The notes beneath the pieces are model-generated. The model saw only the letters and a list, made by a program, of their open reading frames with translations. It was not told the origin of the DNA and did no database searches. The translations under genes and the position numbers were made by a program. Below, piece after piece: positions 24,631-31,791 of a stretch of 38,438 nt of DNA; position 1 is the stretch's first letter; each line of letters opens with the position of its first letter. The stretch lies in assembly GCA_002493865.1 (NCBI GenBank), contig DLAC01000020.1:1-38438 (forward strand). Direction: 5' to 3'. This DNA comes from Caryophanales bacterium UBA7057 (GTDB lineage: Bacteria; Bacillota_I; Bacilli_A; RF39; UBA660).

Positions 24631-24801
24631 ATGCAAAAAGTAGAGAATCAAGATTTAATGCAAATCGTAGGTGGAGTTAGTATTTCTGGAACTTTAATTA
24701 ATTCGTTTTCTACAATTCTAAAAACAATCACAGCGATAGGAAGAAGCTTTGGCTCTTCTATTCGAAGAATTGCATCTGATCACATATGTCCAATACCATA
24801 A
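24631..24801 (+). CDS. Class II bacteriocin precursor 2 with double-glycine leader
   Basis: Protein of 56 aa; the ATG at 24631 follows AGGAGGAAGAT, 9 bases after the stop of precursor 1. The leader is 15 residues (MQKVENQDLMQIVGG) with Leu -7, Ile -4 and GG. The core of 41 residues starts VSISGTLINSFSTIL and continues ITAIGRSFGSSIRRIA, a cationic amphipathic helix pattern, and ends HICPIP with one Cys. Net charge is positive, whereas the core of peptide 1 is close to neutral, so the two could form a complementary pair. I do not recognise a named bacteriocin. The gene sits directly in the exporter operon. Confidence 0.8.
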   Translation: MQKVENQDLMQIVGGVSISGTLINSFSTILKTITAIGRSFGSSIRRIASDHICPIP

Positions 24802-24956
24802 AGAAATACTTATCTTTAGTACTTTCGATTTTAGGAAAGGCAACTATGTTTATGTTCTTTTGTTATCTTTTTAATTACATATTATTATGTATGTTTCAGT
24901 TAGGAAGGTATAGTGGGACACTATTTAGAATGTTATTTTTCCTAGTAAACAGGTAA
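24786..24956 (+). CDS. Small hydrophobic membrane peptide, candidate bacteriocin immunity protein
   Basis: An open frame of 56 aa from the ATG at 24786, overlapping the end of precursor 2 by 16 bases. A second start at 24846 (36 aa) has the better site, AGGAAAGG 5 bases upstream. One or two TM helices (around LSLVLSIL and MFMFFCYLFNYILLCMF) are followed by QLGRYSGTLFRMLFF. No double glycine leader is present. Small membrane proteins directly after the structural genes are usual immunity factors of class II bacteriocins, so this is the best candidate here; the function is inferred from position only. A strong terminator follows. Confidence 0.55.
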   Translation: MSNTIKKYLSLVLSILGKATMFMFFCYLFNYILLCMFQLGRYSGTLFRMLFFLVNR

Positions 24957-24962
24957 GATTTG

Positions 24963-25010
24963 GAATCAATATTTGGTATTCAGAATACGAATATTGATTC
25001 TTTTTTCTTT
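24963..25010 (+). terminator. Terminator of the bacteriocin operon
   Basis: A long stem: GAATCAATATT (24963-24973) with AATATTGATTC (24990-25000), continued inside by GTATTC/GAATAC-type pairing, then TTTTTTCTTTT. Confidence 0.9.
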
Positions 25011-25061
25011 TTTCTTTTCGTATTTCAACTATAGAAAATCTGATAAAAATCAAAAAAAATG

Positions 25062-25090
25062 TTGAAAATTAAGGAATAATGCGTTATAAT
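25062..25090 (+). promoter_or_regulatory. SigA promoter of rpsU-yqeY
   Basis: TTGAAA (25062-25067) and TATAAT (25085-25090) with a 17-bp spacer, 32 bases before rpsU. Confidence 0.8.
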
Positions 25091-25122
25091 CAAACATAGA
25101 AAACGTGGAAGGAGGGGAAAAT

Positions 25123-25323
25123 ATGACACAGGTGGCAGTAAAAAATGGAAATCTTGAGTTTGCATTAAAGAAATTTAAACAAAAAGTTGCTAGAGATGGA
25201 GTCCCTTCTGAATGCAAAAAACGTGAAGGTTATGACAAACCCGGAGTAAAAAGAAGAAATGCAAAAAAAGAGGGTATCAAAAATACTCGAAGAAGAAATA
25301 AGGCAAGAAATAATAAAGACTAA
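25123..25323 (+). CDS. rpsU: 30S ribosomal protein S21
   Basis: Protein of 66 aa; the ATG at 25123 follows AAGGAGGGG. It has the S21 pattern VAVKNGNLEFALKKFKQKV at the start, the E-CKKREGYDKPGVKRR middle, and a Lys/Arg-rich end. It binds 16S rRNA in the head/platform region of the small subunit. It lies just before yqeY, the usual Firmicutes order. A terminator spans its stop codon, so yqeY may be read by partial read-through. Confidence 0.95.
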   Translation: MTQVAVKNGNLEFALKKFKQKVARDGVPSECKKREGYDKPGVKRRNAKKEGIKNTRRRNKARNNKD

Positions 25324-25339
25324 GTTGTTTAGTCTTTTT
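25315..25339 (+). terminator. Terminator (attenuator-like) between rpsU and yqeY
   Basis: AAAGACTAA (25315-25323) pairs with TTAGTCTTT (25329-25337) around GTTGT, followed by TT. The left arm ends with the rpsU stop. No new promoter is visible before yqeY, so read-through is likely. Confidence 0.75.
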
Positions 25340-25360
25340 CTAATATAAGGAGGATATATA

Positions 25361-25804
25361 ATGATAGAAAAGTTAGAAAAAGATATGATTGATTCATTAA
25401 AGAATAAAGAAAAAGAAAGATTAACTGTCGTTCGTGAAATTAAGGCAGCAATGAAGCAAGCACAAATTGATCAAAAAAAGGAAATCAATGAAGAATTATT
25501 AATAGAAGTAGTAAGTAAGGCAATTAAAACAAGAAAAGAATCTATCAAAGAATTTGAAAAAGGTGCTCGCCAAGATTTAATTGATAAAACAAACTTTGAA
25601 ATTGATGTATTGAATGAATATTTACCAGAACAATTATCAGAAGAAGAAATAAGAAAAATTATAGATGAAACTTTTGAAAAAGTAAACCCAACTTCTATGA
25701 AAGATATGGGAAAAATTATGGGAGCTGTCACACCCCTTCTAAAAGGAAAAGCCGATATGGGTGAAGTTTCTAGTATCATTAAAGAAAAGTTAAGCAGTCT
25801 ATAA
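25361..25804 (+). CDS. yqeY: GatB/YqeY domain protein
   Basis: Protein of 147 aa, ATG after AGGAGG. It matches YqeY along its length: MIEKLEKDMIDSLKNKEKER, VVREIKAAMKQAQID, then YLPEQLSEEEI and MGKIMGAVTPLLKGKADMGEVS. The C-terminal half has the fold of the tRNA-binding tail of GatB. The family is thought to act on charged tRNA but its exact role is open. It lies downstream of rpsU as in Bacillus. Confidence 0.93.
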   Translation: MIEKLEKDMIDSLKNKEKERLTVVREIKAAMKQAQIDQKKEINEELLIEVVSKAIKTRKESIKEFEKGARQDLIDKTNFEIDVLNEYLPEQLSEEEIRKIIDETFEKVNPTSMKDMGKIMGAVTPLLKGKADMGEVSSIIKEKLSSL

Positions 25805-25814
25805 TTTGAAAAAT

Positions 25815-25839
25815 AGGATTCGATTTATGAATCTTTTTC
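25815..25839 (+). terminator. Terminator after yqeY
   Basis: AGGATTC (25815-25821) pairs with GAATCTT (25829-25835; one G-T pair), loop GATTTAT, then T-rich. Confidence 0.65.
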
Positions 25840-25891
25840 CTTTTTCTATCAACTTTTGATATAATAAAAATCTGAGAAGAGTGAGGGAAAA

Positions 25892-26710
25892 ATGCTAGAA
25901 GAAAAGGAAAAAACTAAGAATCATTCATGGAAAGATAAATTAAAATTATCCAATCAACAAAAGAAAAAGATTTATCGAATGCTTGGAGCAGAACAATTTC
26001 AAAAAGTGGTATTCTTGATAGAAGATATAAGATATTGGGCAATTGACAGGTTCTTTCCCAATATGAAAGATTGGTATGAAGCAGCGTGTGATAAAAACTA
26101 TTCAGAGGCTATGAAACATCCAAGTAAAAAGAAAAAGCAGAAATCTTTATATGATTATCAAATGATGAAACTTGCTTTTCGTAAGGAACTCGCCTATAAA
26201 CAGAATCGAAACTATCACTATAATCCAAATCATCCAATGAAATTTATAGAGTATTTAGAAAAAAATAAAAGAATTCATCAGATAGGATTTTTAAAAAATT
26301 TTGGATTTCTTATTCTTTTAGGAGTTTGTTTCCCTGTTTTAAGTAATATTTTTCCTATGATCTATCCTATTTTAATGATGGTTTTTATGATAGGATTAGT
26401 GAAAGATTTTGAGTGTATCAATCTTCAAAATTATAATCTTTGTCGTTTTCAAGAAGAAAGAATGAAAAAACGATTAGAAGAATTAGAAGAAATTCGTCAA
26501 AGCGAAAATCAGATTCTGCTTTCTAGAGTAATAGAACCGGTATCGACTATAATAGAAAATCAAATAGAGTTACCTAATATTCATCAAATTGTTCAACAGG
26601 TAAAAACGGAAGAAGAAAAGCAACAATTGATTTCTTATGCGAAACGGCAGTTAGAGAATTTAAGAAAAACGAAAGAACAACCAAAACAAAAAAAGATTGG
26701 AGGTATATAG
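25892..26710 (+). CDS. Unrecognised two-TM protein with charged coiled tail
   Basis: Protein of 272 aa, ATG after GTGAGGGA, preceded by an extended -10 (TGATATAAT, 25857-25865). I do not recognise a family. The N-terminal ~140 residues are basic and rich in aromatic residues (YWAIDRFFPNMKDWYEAA, YKQNRNYHYNPNHP). Two close TM helices (~145-170) sit at GFLILLGVCFPVL and IYPILMMVFMIGLV. A long Glu/Arg/Lys helix follows (RFQEERMKKRLEELEEI), and the last nine residues are PKQKKIGGI. The same ending closes the next gene. It is the first of three genes between yqeY and yqfC, where Bacillus has yqfA/yqfB. Both ends are probably cytoplasmic. Confidence 0.7.
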   Translation: MLEEKEKTKNHSWKDKLKLSNQQKKKIYRMLGAEQFQKVVFLIEDIRYWAIDRFFPNMKDWYEAACDKNYSEAMKHPSKKKKQKSLYDYQMMKLAFRKELAYKQNRNYHYNPNHPMKFIEYLEKNKRIHQIGFLKNFGFLILLGVCFPVLSNIFPMIYPILMMVFMIGLVKDFECINLQNYNLCRFQEERMKKRLEELEEIRQSENQILLSRVIEPVSTIIENQIELPNIHQIVQQVKTEEEKQQLISYAKRQLENLRKTKEQPKQKKIGGI

Positions 26711-26720
26711 AATGAATGTA
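26672..26720 (+). repeat. Duplicated gene-junction sequence, copy 1
   Basis: About 49 bases with high identity to 26886-26934, offset 214. It covers the codons for PKQKKIGGI, the stop codon, the GGAGGT ribosome binding site and the next start codon. Confidence 0.8.
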
Positions 26721-26924
26721 GCACTTTGGTTACATATGATGAGAAATACAATAGAAAGTCAGGAGAAATTACCTTGTACTCATTCTGCAGTTTCACAGGA
26801 AAAAATAGAGGCAGAGCAACTACTTATGTCTTTTTCTACGAAACGTCAATTTAATAACTTCAAAAAGGGACAAGCAGAACAAATAAAAGAAGAACCAAAG
26901 CAAAAAAAGATTGGGGGTATATAG
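26712..26924 (+). CDS. Unrecognised 70-aa protein, middle gene of the unknown cassette
   Basis: ATG at 26712, 8 bases after GGAGGT, which is part of the last codons of the gene before. The product is soluble-looking: a Met-rich start (MNVALWLHMMRN), a middle with Cys-Thr-His, and a Lys/Glu/Gln-rich tail ending EEPKQKKIGGI. That ending is nearly the same as the end of the upstream protein, through DNA duplication. I see no known domain. The coupled arrangement with both neighbours supports translation. Confidence 0.6.
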   Translation: MNVALWLHMMRNTIESQEKLPCTHSAVSQEKIEAEQLLMSFSTKRQFNNFKKGQAEQIKEEPKQKKIGGI

Positions 26925-26934
26925 AATGCATGTA
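26886..26934 (+). repeat. Duplicated gene-junction sequence, copy 2
   Basis: Matches 26672-26720. The differences are mostly silent (for example GGA to GGG within the ribosome binding site). Confidence 0.8.
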
Positions 26935-27294
26935 ACAAGTTTATTTTTAGAAAATTTTTTTGGAGGATCCTCTATGTCATTGAGTTCCATCATTCCATCT
27001 TCCTCTGTACTCAGTAGTTCCCTAACGACTACAGAGTTAAGTGCAACTGGAGTCGGTGTTATTGGGACAAATTCGATGGATGAAAGTCCTATCTTAGGAA
27101 CGAGTAGTATTTCAGCAGCCATTACTACTGCATCTAGTGGATTTACTGCGACAAAGAATACCTCTAAACAATTAGAATTAACACAGGCCTATATAGAATC
27201 CATGGATGAAAGTGAATTGGAAGAATTTATTGAATGTTTAGAACAAGTAGAAACTCAAGAAAATTCACAAGAAATCCATACGGTTCAGAAATAA
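26926..27294 (+). CDS. Unrecognised Ser/Thr-rich small protein, last gene of the unknown cassette
   Basis: 122 aa from the ATG at 26926 (after GGGGGT); a second good start is the ATG at 26974, 8 bases after GGAGG (106 aa). The first ~90 residues of the longer form are rich in Ser, Thr, Gly and Ile, with short repeats (SSIIPSSSVLSSSL, ATGVGVIGTNSM, SAAITTASSGF). The last 35 are acidic and helical (MDESELEEFIECLEQVE). No family is recognised. The repetitive low-charge part could be a structural or surface segment, but no signal peptide is clear. Confidence 0.6.
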   Translation: MHVTSLFLENFFGGSSMSLSSIIPSSSVLSSSLTTTELSATGVGVIGTNSMDESPILGTSSISAAITTASSGFTATKNTSKQLELTQAYIESMDESELEEFIECLEQVETQENSQEIHTVQK

Positions 27295-27415
27295 AAATAT
27301 AAAACATTAGAAAAGTCAGAGAATTTGACAAAAATTGATAAACTGAATCCTAGTTTGTGCATAAAGAAGAATGAAATTATTTTAGGAATAATTGTTGTTC
27401 TTCTTTTCGTTTAAA

Positions 27416-27444
27416 AAAAGGGACTACTAAATGGTCTTTTTTTT
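27416..27444 (+). terminator. Terminator before yqfC
   Basis: AAAAGGGAC (27416-27424) pairs with GTCTTTTTT (two G-T pairs) from 27434, followed by further T. It separates the unknown cassette from yqfC. The ~110 bases before it hold no feature I can support. Confidence 0.6.
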
Positions 27445-27467
27445 CATATATTTAATTAGGTGATACT

Positions 27468-27713
27468 ATGTCTTTTCTAAGGGATTATATTTTAGATGAA
27501 GAATTTCAAATTTTATACTTAAAAGAAGCAGTAAATATTAAAAATTATCTAAAAATTAATTATATGGAGCGAGAGAGGGTTTCTTTAACTTATTCCAAGG
27601 GAAATGTCATTGTCTATGGAAAAAATCTTAGAATTAAAAAACTACTAGATAGTGAGATTCTTATTGAAGGAAATATAGAAACCATCGAGTTGAAACAAGA
27701 GAAAAATGTATAA
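27468..27713 (+). CDS. yqfC: Sporulation protein YqfC (YabP/YqfC family)
   Basis: Protein of 81 aa, ATG after TAGGTGAT. It has the short beta-rich YabP/YqfC pattern, with KGNVIVYGKNLRIKKLLDSE followed by ILIEGNIETIEL. In Bacillus yqfC and yqfD are a SigE-controlled pair that is required or helpful in spore formation. Here the two overlap by 8 bases as well, so the pair is conserved. Confidence 0.87.
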   Translation: MSFLRDYILDEEFQILYLKEAVNIKNYLKINYMERERVSLTYSKGNVIVYGKNLRIKKLLDSEILIEGNIETIELKQEKNV

Positions 27714-28866
27714 TTACTATGAAATTAAAATCACCGGAAAAGATATACGCCGTTTTATTAAAACCCTTTATCGAATGAAAGTGCAACTGTATAAGATAAA
27801 GTGGGAAGATTCGTCTGTTATACTTTGGATAGATCAAGAGGGCTTTAAAAAAATTAAAGAAATCAAAACAATTTATAGAATTGATATCATTGGTTATCAT
27901 GGACTGTTAAAGTTAGAGTATTATGTTAAGAAGTATTACTTTTTCCTAATATCTATGGCAATTGGTATTTTACTTATTCTATTTCTTTCTCATTTAATTT
28001 TTAATGTTCGAGTTGTTCATGTGAAGAAAGAAATTCGAGATTTGATTCGAGAAGAGTTAAAGAAAGAGGGGATAGAACCACTTCATTTTCAAAAGAGTTT
28101 TCACAAGCAGGAAGAAATTGTAAGAAAAATTATTTTAAATCACCGTGATCAAATTGAGTGGATGGAGATTGAAAGAGTTGGAACTAAATATATTGTAAAA
28201 GTAGAAGAAAGAAAGTATTCAGAAGAAAAAGAAGAGGAAGAAGCCCGTGATATTATTGCCAAAAAAGATGGAAGAATTCTTCAAATCGAAGCATCGGATG
28301 GTACAATTTTAGTGGCGAAAGATCAATACGTGAAAAAAGGAGATGTTTTAATCTCCGGTCAAATTAAAAATAAGGATACAGTCATGGCTAGGGTTCGTTC
28401 CAATGGACGAGTTTATGCTTCCACTTGGTATACAGTCAATGTTTCTTTACCATATCATTACGAAGAAGAAACGAAAACGGGAAATAAGAAGAAATCCCTA
28501 TCTGTTCAATTCTTCTCTAGCAAGTGGAATCTATTCCAATTTCATTCATATCCGCAGAAAAAAGTAACCTCCTTATTTGAAATCAAAAACTCCATTTTGC
28601 CACTTTCTATTTCTTGGAATGAGGAAGAAGAAATTGTCCGAAGCGAGAAAGTATATACCAAGGATTTAGCCTTACTAGAGGCATCTTCGATTGCCAGAGA
28701 AAAATTACAAGATATGCTTGGCAGTGATATTGAAATATTATACGAAAAAAGTTTGAAAATTACGGAAGAAAATAGTAAAATAGATATAGTAGTCTTCTTT
28801 ACAGTAAAAGAAGACATCACAGCATATCAAAAAACACCAGAGGAGAAGATAGCTGAAGAAAGTTAG
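27706..28866 (+). CDS. yqfD: Sporulation protein YqfD
   Basis: Protein of 386 aa, with the ATG at 27706 inside the end of yqfC. A cytoplasmic part of ~75 residues precedes a single TM (~80-105, YFFLISMAIGILLILFLSHLIF). A large outer region follows with the repeated family motifs: VHVKKEIRDLIREEL, LNHRDQIEWMEIERVGTKYIVKVEER and AKKDGRILQIEASDGTILVAK, including KKGDVLISGQI. Length and layout match YqfD (~400 aa). It acts in the mother cell membrane; the mechanism is not known. phoH and yqfF, which follow in Bacillus, are replaced here by a VanZ-like gene. Confidence 0.93.
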   Translation: MYNYYEIKITGKDIRRFIKTLYRMKVQLYKIKWEDSSVILWIDQEGFKKIKEIKTIYRIDIIGYHGLLKLEYYVKKYYFFLISMAIGILLILFLSHLIFNVRVVHVKKEIRDLIREELKKEGIEPLHFQKSFHKQEEIVRKIILNHRDQIEWMEIERVGTKYIVKVEERKYSEEKEEEEARDIIAKKDGRILQIEASDGTILVAKDQYVKKGDVLISGQIKNKDTVMARVRSNGRVYASTWYTVNVSLPYHYEEETKTGNKKKSLSVQFFSSKWNLFQFHSYPQKKVTSLFEIKNSILPLSISWNEEEEIVRSEKVYTKDLALLEASSIAREKLQDMLGSDIEILYEKSLKITEENSKIDIVVFFTVKEDITAYQKTPEEKIAEES

Positions 28867-28875
28867 GTGATTTAG

Positions 28876-29499
28876 TTGATAACACCATTAGATCATACGG
28901 TCAAGGGAGTTATGGAGTTTACTTGGCCGATGATTATTATTTGTACCTTAGTCATTTCATCTTTAAGAATTGCAGATATTCTTAAAAATCAAAAAGAAGT
29001 TGTCTTCTATCGTGAAATATTAATGCTTTTCTTTATGATATATGTGTTATGTTTATTCCAAATTGTTACCTTTGAAGATCCATTAGTTTCTTCTTTTGAT
29101 AATCATTTTAATTTAGTTCCTTTAAGGGAGATTCTCAGATATTCCTTTGGGAGTAGGTTGTTTTTTAAAAATGTAATTGGGAATTTACTTATGTTTATGC
29201 CATATGGCTTTTTTGCATCTTATTTTACAAAGATGGATAATAAGTATTATGCTTTCTCTTTGATTGCTTTTGCATCCATTACCATCGAAACGACACAACT
29301 TGCGATTGGACGTGTCTTTGATATTGATGATATTATTTTAAATATTATTGGTGGAATGATTGGATATGGAATTTATCGTTTACTTAGTAAAATAGGGGAT
29401 TCTTTACCTAGAATTTTCTTGAATCGATGGTTCTTAAATATTTTATCTCTTGTCCTAATTGGAGTTTTAGTAGGGTACCTATGGGTGGTGATTATATAA
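28876..29499 (+). CDS. VanZ-like family membrane protein
   Basis: Protein of 207 aa. A TTG start at 28876 is chosen because AGGTGA ends 5 bases upstream; the first ATG is 12 codons later. Five TM helices are seen. The VanZ signatures are FNLVPLREI, NVIGNLLMFMPYGFF and TIETTQLAIGRVFDIDDIILN, the last with the conserved D-D-x-x-N. VanZ proteins give low-level teicoplanin tolerance in enterococci, but most family members have no tested role. The stop overlaps the ybeY start (TAATG). Confidence 0.87.
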   Translation: MITPLDHTVKGVMEFTWPMIIICTLVISSLRIADILKNQKEVVFYREILMLFFMIYVLCLFQIVTFEDPLVSSFDNHFNLVPLREILRYSFGSRLFFKNVIGNLLMFMPYGFFASYFTKMDNKYYAFSLIAFASITIETTQLAIGRVFDIDDIILNIIGGMIGYGIYRLLSKIGDSLPRIFLNRWFLNILSLVLIGVLVGYLWVVII

Positions 29500-29951
29500 T
29501 GGAAAATCATTATGAAATATTTAATCAAACAGAAGAAAACTTAGAAGAAGAAATTAAAGTATTACAGAATTTACTAGCCTTTGCTTGTAAAAAAGAGAAT
29601 GTTGAAAATGCTGAGTTTAATATCATTTTTGTAGGAAAAGACATGATTCAAGAAGTAAATCGAACCTATCGTGGAGTTGACCGAGTAACCGATGTCATTA
29701 GTTTTGCATTAGAGGACAATAAAACAATTGATTTAAATGTAAGATTGTTAGGAGATATTTATATCTGTTTAGACAAAGCACATGAACAGGCAATCGAATA
29801 TGGGCATAGTTTCTTAAGAGAAATTTGTTTTTTGTCCATTCATGGATTTCTCCATTTACTAGGGTATGATCATATGGAGAAGGATGAAGAAGAAGTTATG
29901 TTTCGAAGACAAGAAGAAATTTTAGATGAATTTGGAATTAAGAGAGGCTAA
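29499..29951 (+). CDS. ybeY: Endoribonuclease YbeY (16S rRNA 3' end maturation)
   Basis: Protein of 150 aa, start ATG at 29499 overlapping the VanZ stop by one base, after GGTGGTGAT. It has the YbeY core: NRTYRGVDRVTDVISFAL and LLGDIYICLDKA, and the zinc-binding HGFLHLLGYDH (H-x3-H-x5-H). It is a metal-dependent RNase that acts in rRNA maturation and ribosome quality control. Gene order ybeY-dgkA-cdd-era-recO is the usual one for Bacilli. Confidence 0.95.
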   Translation: MENHYEIFNQTEENLEEEIKVLQNLLAFACKKENVENAEFNIIFVGKDMIQEVNRTYRGVDRVTDVISFALEDNKTIDLNVRLLGDIYICLDKAHEQAIEYGHSFLREICFLSIHGFLHLLGYDHMEKDEEEVMFRRQEEILDEFGIKRG

Positions 29952-29953
29952 TT

Positions 29954-30346
29954 ATGAAAAAGGAAAGAAGAAAAGATACGGGTAGTAAGATAAAAAGATA
30001 TAAAAATGAATATCGACATGCGGTAGATGGAATTATTTATGCGATTGAAAAGGAATGGAATCTTTTACTCATTATGATTTTTATACTGATTATTTTTGGA
30101 CTTTGTTTATTATTTCCGGTAACGATTCCAGAATTACTTGCAATTGTTATTAGTGCTGGTGTTTTAATGGCAACTGAGATGTTAAATACATCCATCGAAG
30201 CCTTAACAGATTTAGTGACAACAGAAGAAAATCATCTAGCAAAGATTGCGAAAGATACGGTTTCAGGAGCAGTATTCTTGTTTATTATCATGTTTATTTT
30301 CGTTCTTGGAATTATCTTTGTTCCAAAAATTATCGAATTATTATAG
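29954..30346 (+). CDS. dgkA: Diacylglycerol/undecaprenol kinase family protein DgkA
   Basis: Protein of 130 aa, ATG two bases after the ybeY stop. There are three TM helices and the family motif TEMLNTSIEALTDLV (E-x-x-N-T-x-I-E), plus IEKEWNLLL in the first helix region. In Gram-positive bacteria this kinase mainly phosphorylates undecaprenol, feeding the lipid carrier of wall synthesis. Its place before cdd and era fits. Confidence 0.93.
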   Translation: MKKERRKDTGSKIKRYKNEYRHAVDGIIYAIEKEWNLLLIMIFILIIFGLCLLFPVTIPELLAIVISAGVLMATEMLNTSIEALTDLVTTEENHLAKIAKDTVSGAVFLFIIMFIFVLGIIFVPKIIELL

Positions 30347-30355
30347 GAGGAAGTT

Positions 30356-30742
30356 ATGCTTGAAAAATTAAGAGAGTTATCTAGTCATTCTCAAAGCAAA
30401 TATTATTCATTTCCTGTTAGCTGTATTTTAGAATGCAAGGATGGTAGCTTGTTTCAAGGTGTAAACGTAGAAACATCTTCTCCAGCAGCGGGTATTTGTG
30501 CAGAAAGAAATGCACTTTTTCAGGCACTTGCGCAGGGATATCAAAAAGAAGATTTTGTAAGAATTCATATTTATAGTAAAAGTAAAAATAATATTACGCC
30601 ATGTTTTATATGTAGACAAGCCTTACTGGAATATACACCTAAAACAATAGAGATTATCAGTTATACGGATGATGGAAATAAGAAAAAGTTTTCCTTAGAA
30701 GAATTATGCACTTATCCATTTCAAGAGGAGGACTTGAAATGA
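30356..30742 (+). CDS. cdd: Cytidine deaminase
   Basis: Protein of 128 aa, ATG after AGGAGGAAG. Zinc and catalytic residues are present: Cys-Ala-Glu in GICAERNALF (CAE, ~residues 45-47) and PCFICRQALLEY (PCxxC). It deaminates cytidine and deoxycytidine to uridine forms in pyrimidine salvage. The N-terminus (SHSQSKYYSFPVSC) is a variant of the usual SxYxPYS stretch. It overlaps era by 4 bases (ATGA). Confidence 0.93.
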   Translation: MLEKLRELSSHSQSKYYSFPVSCILECKDGSLFQGVNVETSSPAAGICAERNALFQALAQGYQKEDFVRIHIYSKSKNNITPCFICRQALLEYTPKTIEIISYTDDGNKKKFSLEELCTYPFQEEDLK

Positions 30743-31632
30743 AAAGTGGGTTTGTAAGTATTGTAGGACGTCCGAATGTAGGAAAAAGCACCTTACTCAA
30801 TAATTTTTTAGAAGCACATCTCGCAATTACTTCAGATAAAGCTGGAACTACTAGAAATATTATTCAAGGAGTATATCAAGATCAGGATAGTCAAATTATT
30901 TTTGTAGATACTCCAGGAATTCATAAACCAATCAATAAACTCGGGAACATTTTAAATAAAAAGGCTTATTCTAGTACCGATAATGTGGATTTGATTCTCT
31001 TTTTAATCGATGTCAGTACAGGATTTGGAAAGGGAGATCAATTTATACTAGACAAAATTAAAGAAGAGGAGATTCCAATTATTTTGGTTTTGAATAAAGT
31101 AGATGCGATTAAAAAGGACAAGCTATTAGAAAAAATCAATGAATATAAAGATCTTTATGATTTTGCAGATATTTATCCTATTTCTGCATTAAAAAGTGAT
31201 AACATTGATTCTCTCTTAAAAACGATTAAGAATTATTTGCCAAATGAGGGTAAAATTTTTGAAGATGATACATTTACCAATATATCTACTTCCTTTTATG
31301 TCAGTGAAATTATTCGTGAGAAGGTATTAAGACTTACCAAAGAAGAAGTTCCTCATGCGGTTACTTGTTGTGTTGAAAAAATAGAGTATGCGAAGGATAA
31401 AGTCATTATCAATGCAGTGATTATTGTAGATCGAGATAGTCTAAAAAAGATTATCATTGGAAAGAATGGAAGTATGTTAAAAAAGATAGGAATGTCTGCT
31501 AGACTAGAGTTAGAAGAATATTTTGGTAAAACAGTGTATCTAGAAAACTTTGTTAAAACCATTGATAATTGGAGAGATCGTGAGCGGTATCTGAAGGAAT
31601 TAGGTTTAGATGACTTAAATGATTCTAATTAA
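30739..31632 (+). CDS. era: GTPase Era
   Basis: Protein of 297 aa, ATG at 30739 after GAGGAGG. GTPase motifs: G1 GRPNVGKST, G2 TTR, G3 DTPGIHKP and G4 NKVD (~120), with G5 SAL. The C-terminal KH domain has IIREKVLRLTKEEVPHA and IIIGKNGSMLKKIG, which bind the 3' end of 16S rRNA. It checks late 30S assembly. It is coupled to cdd by an ATGA overlap. Confidence 0.96.
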   Translation: MKSGFVSIVGRPNVGKSTLLNNFLEAHLAITSDKAGTTRNIIQGVYQDQDSQIIFVDTPGIHKPINKLGNILNKKAYSSTDNVDLILFLIDVSTGFGKGDQFILDKIKEEEIPIILVLNKVDAIKKDKLLEKINEYKDLYDFADIYPISALKSDNIDSLLKTIKNYLPNEGKIFEDDTFTNISTSFYVSEIIREKVLRLTKEEVPHAVTCCVEKIEYAKDKVIINAVIIVDRDSLKKIIIGKNGSMLKKIGMSARLELEEYFGKTVYLENFVKTIDNWRDRERYLKELGLDDLNDSN

Positions 31633-31703
31633 AAATTAAGAAAATAAAAAATAAGTGAATAAATTTTTAAAAAATACACCATTATTTTAATGGGTGAAGA
31701 AAA

Positions 31704-31790
31704 ATGAAAAATATTTTATGGAATTTATTTAAAGAAACTGGTAACATTAATTATTACAATTTATCTAAGCAAATCAAAGAAAAGAAGTGA
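31704..31790 (+). CDS. YqzL family small protein
   Basis: A 28-aa gene, ATG at 31704 after GGGTGAAG, stop TGA at 31788-31790, directly before recO. The sequence MKNILWNLFKETGNINYYNL follows the YqzL pattern (W-x-x-F-x-x-TG-x-I-x-x-Y), and the place between era and recO is the same as in Bacillus. The function of the family is unknown. Confidence 0.8.
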   Translation: MKNILWNLFKETGNINYYNLSKQIKEKK

Positions 31791-31791
31791 A

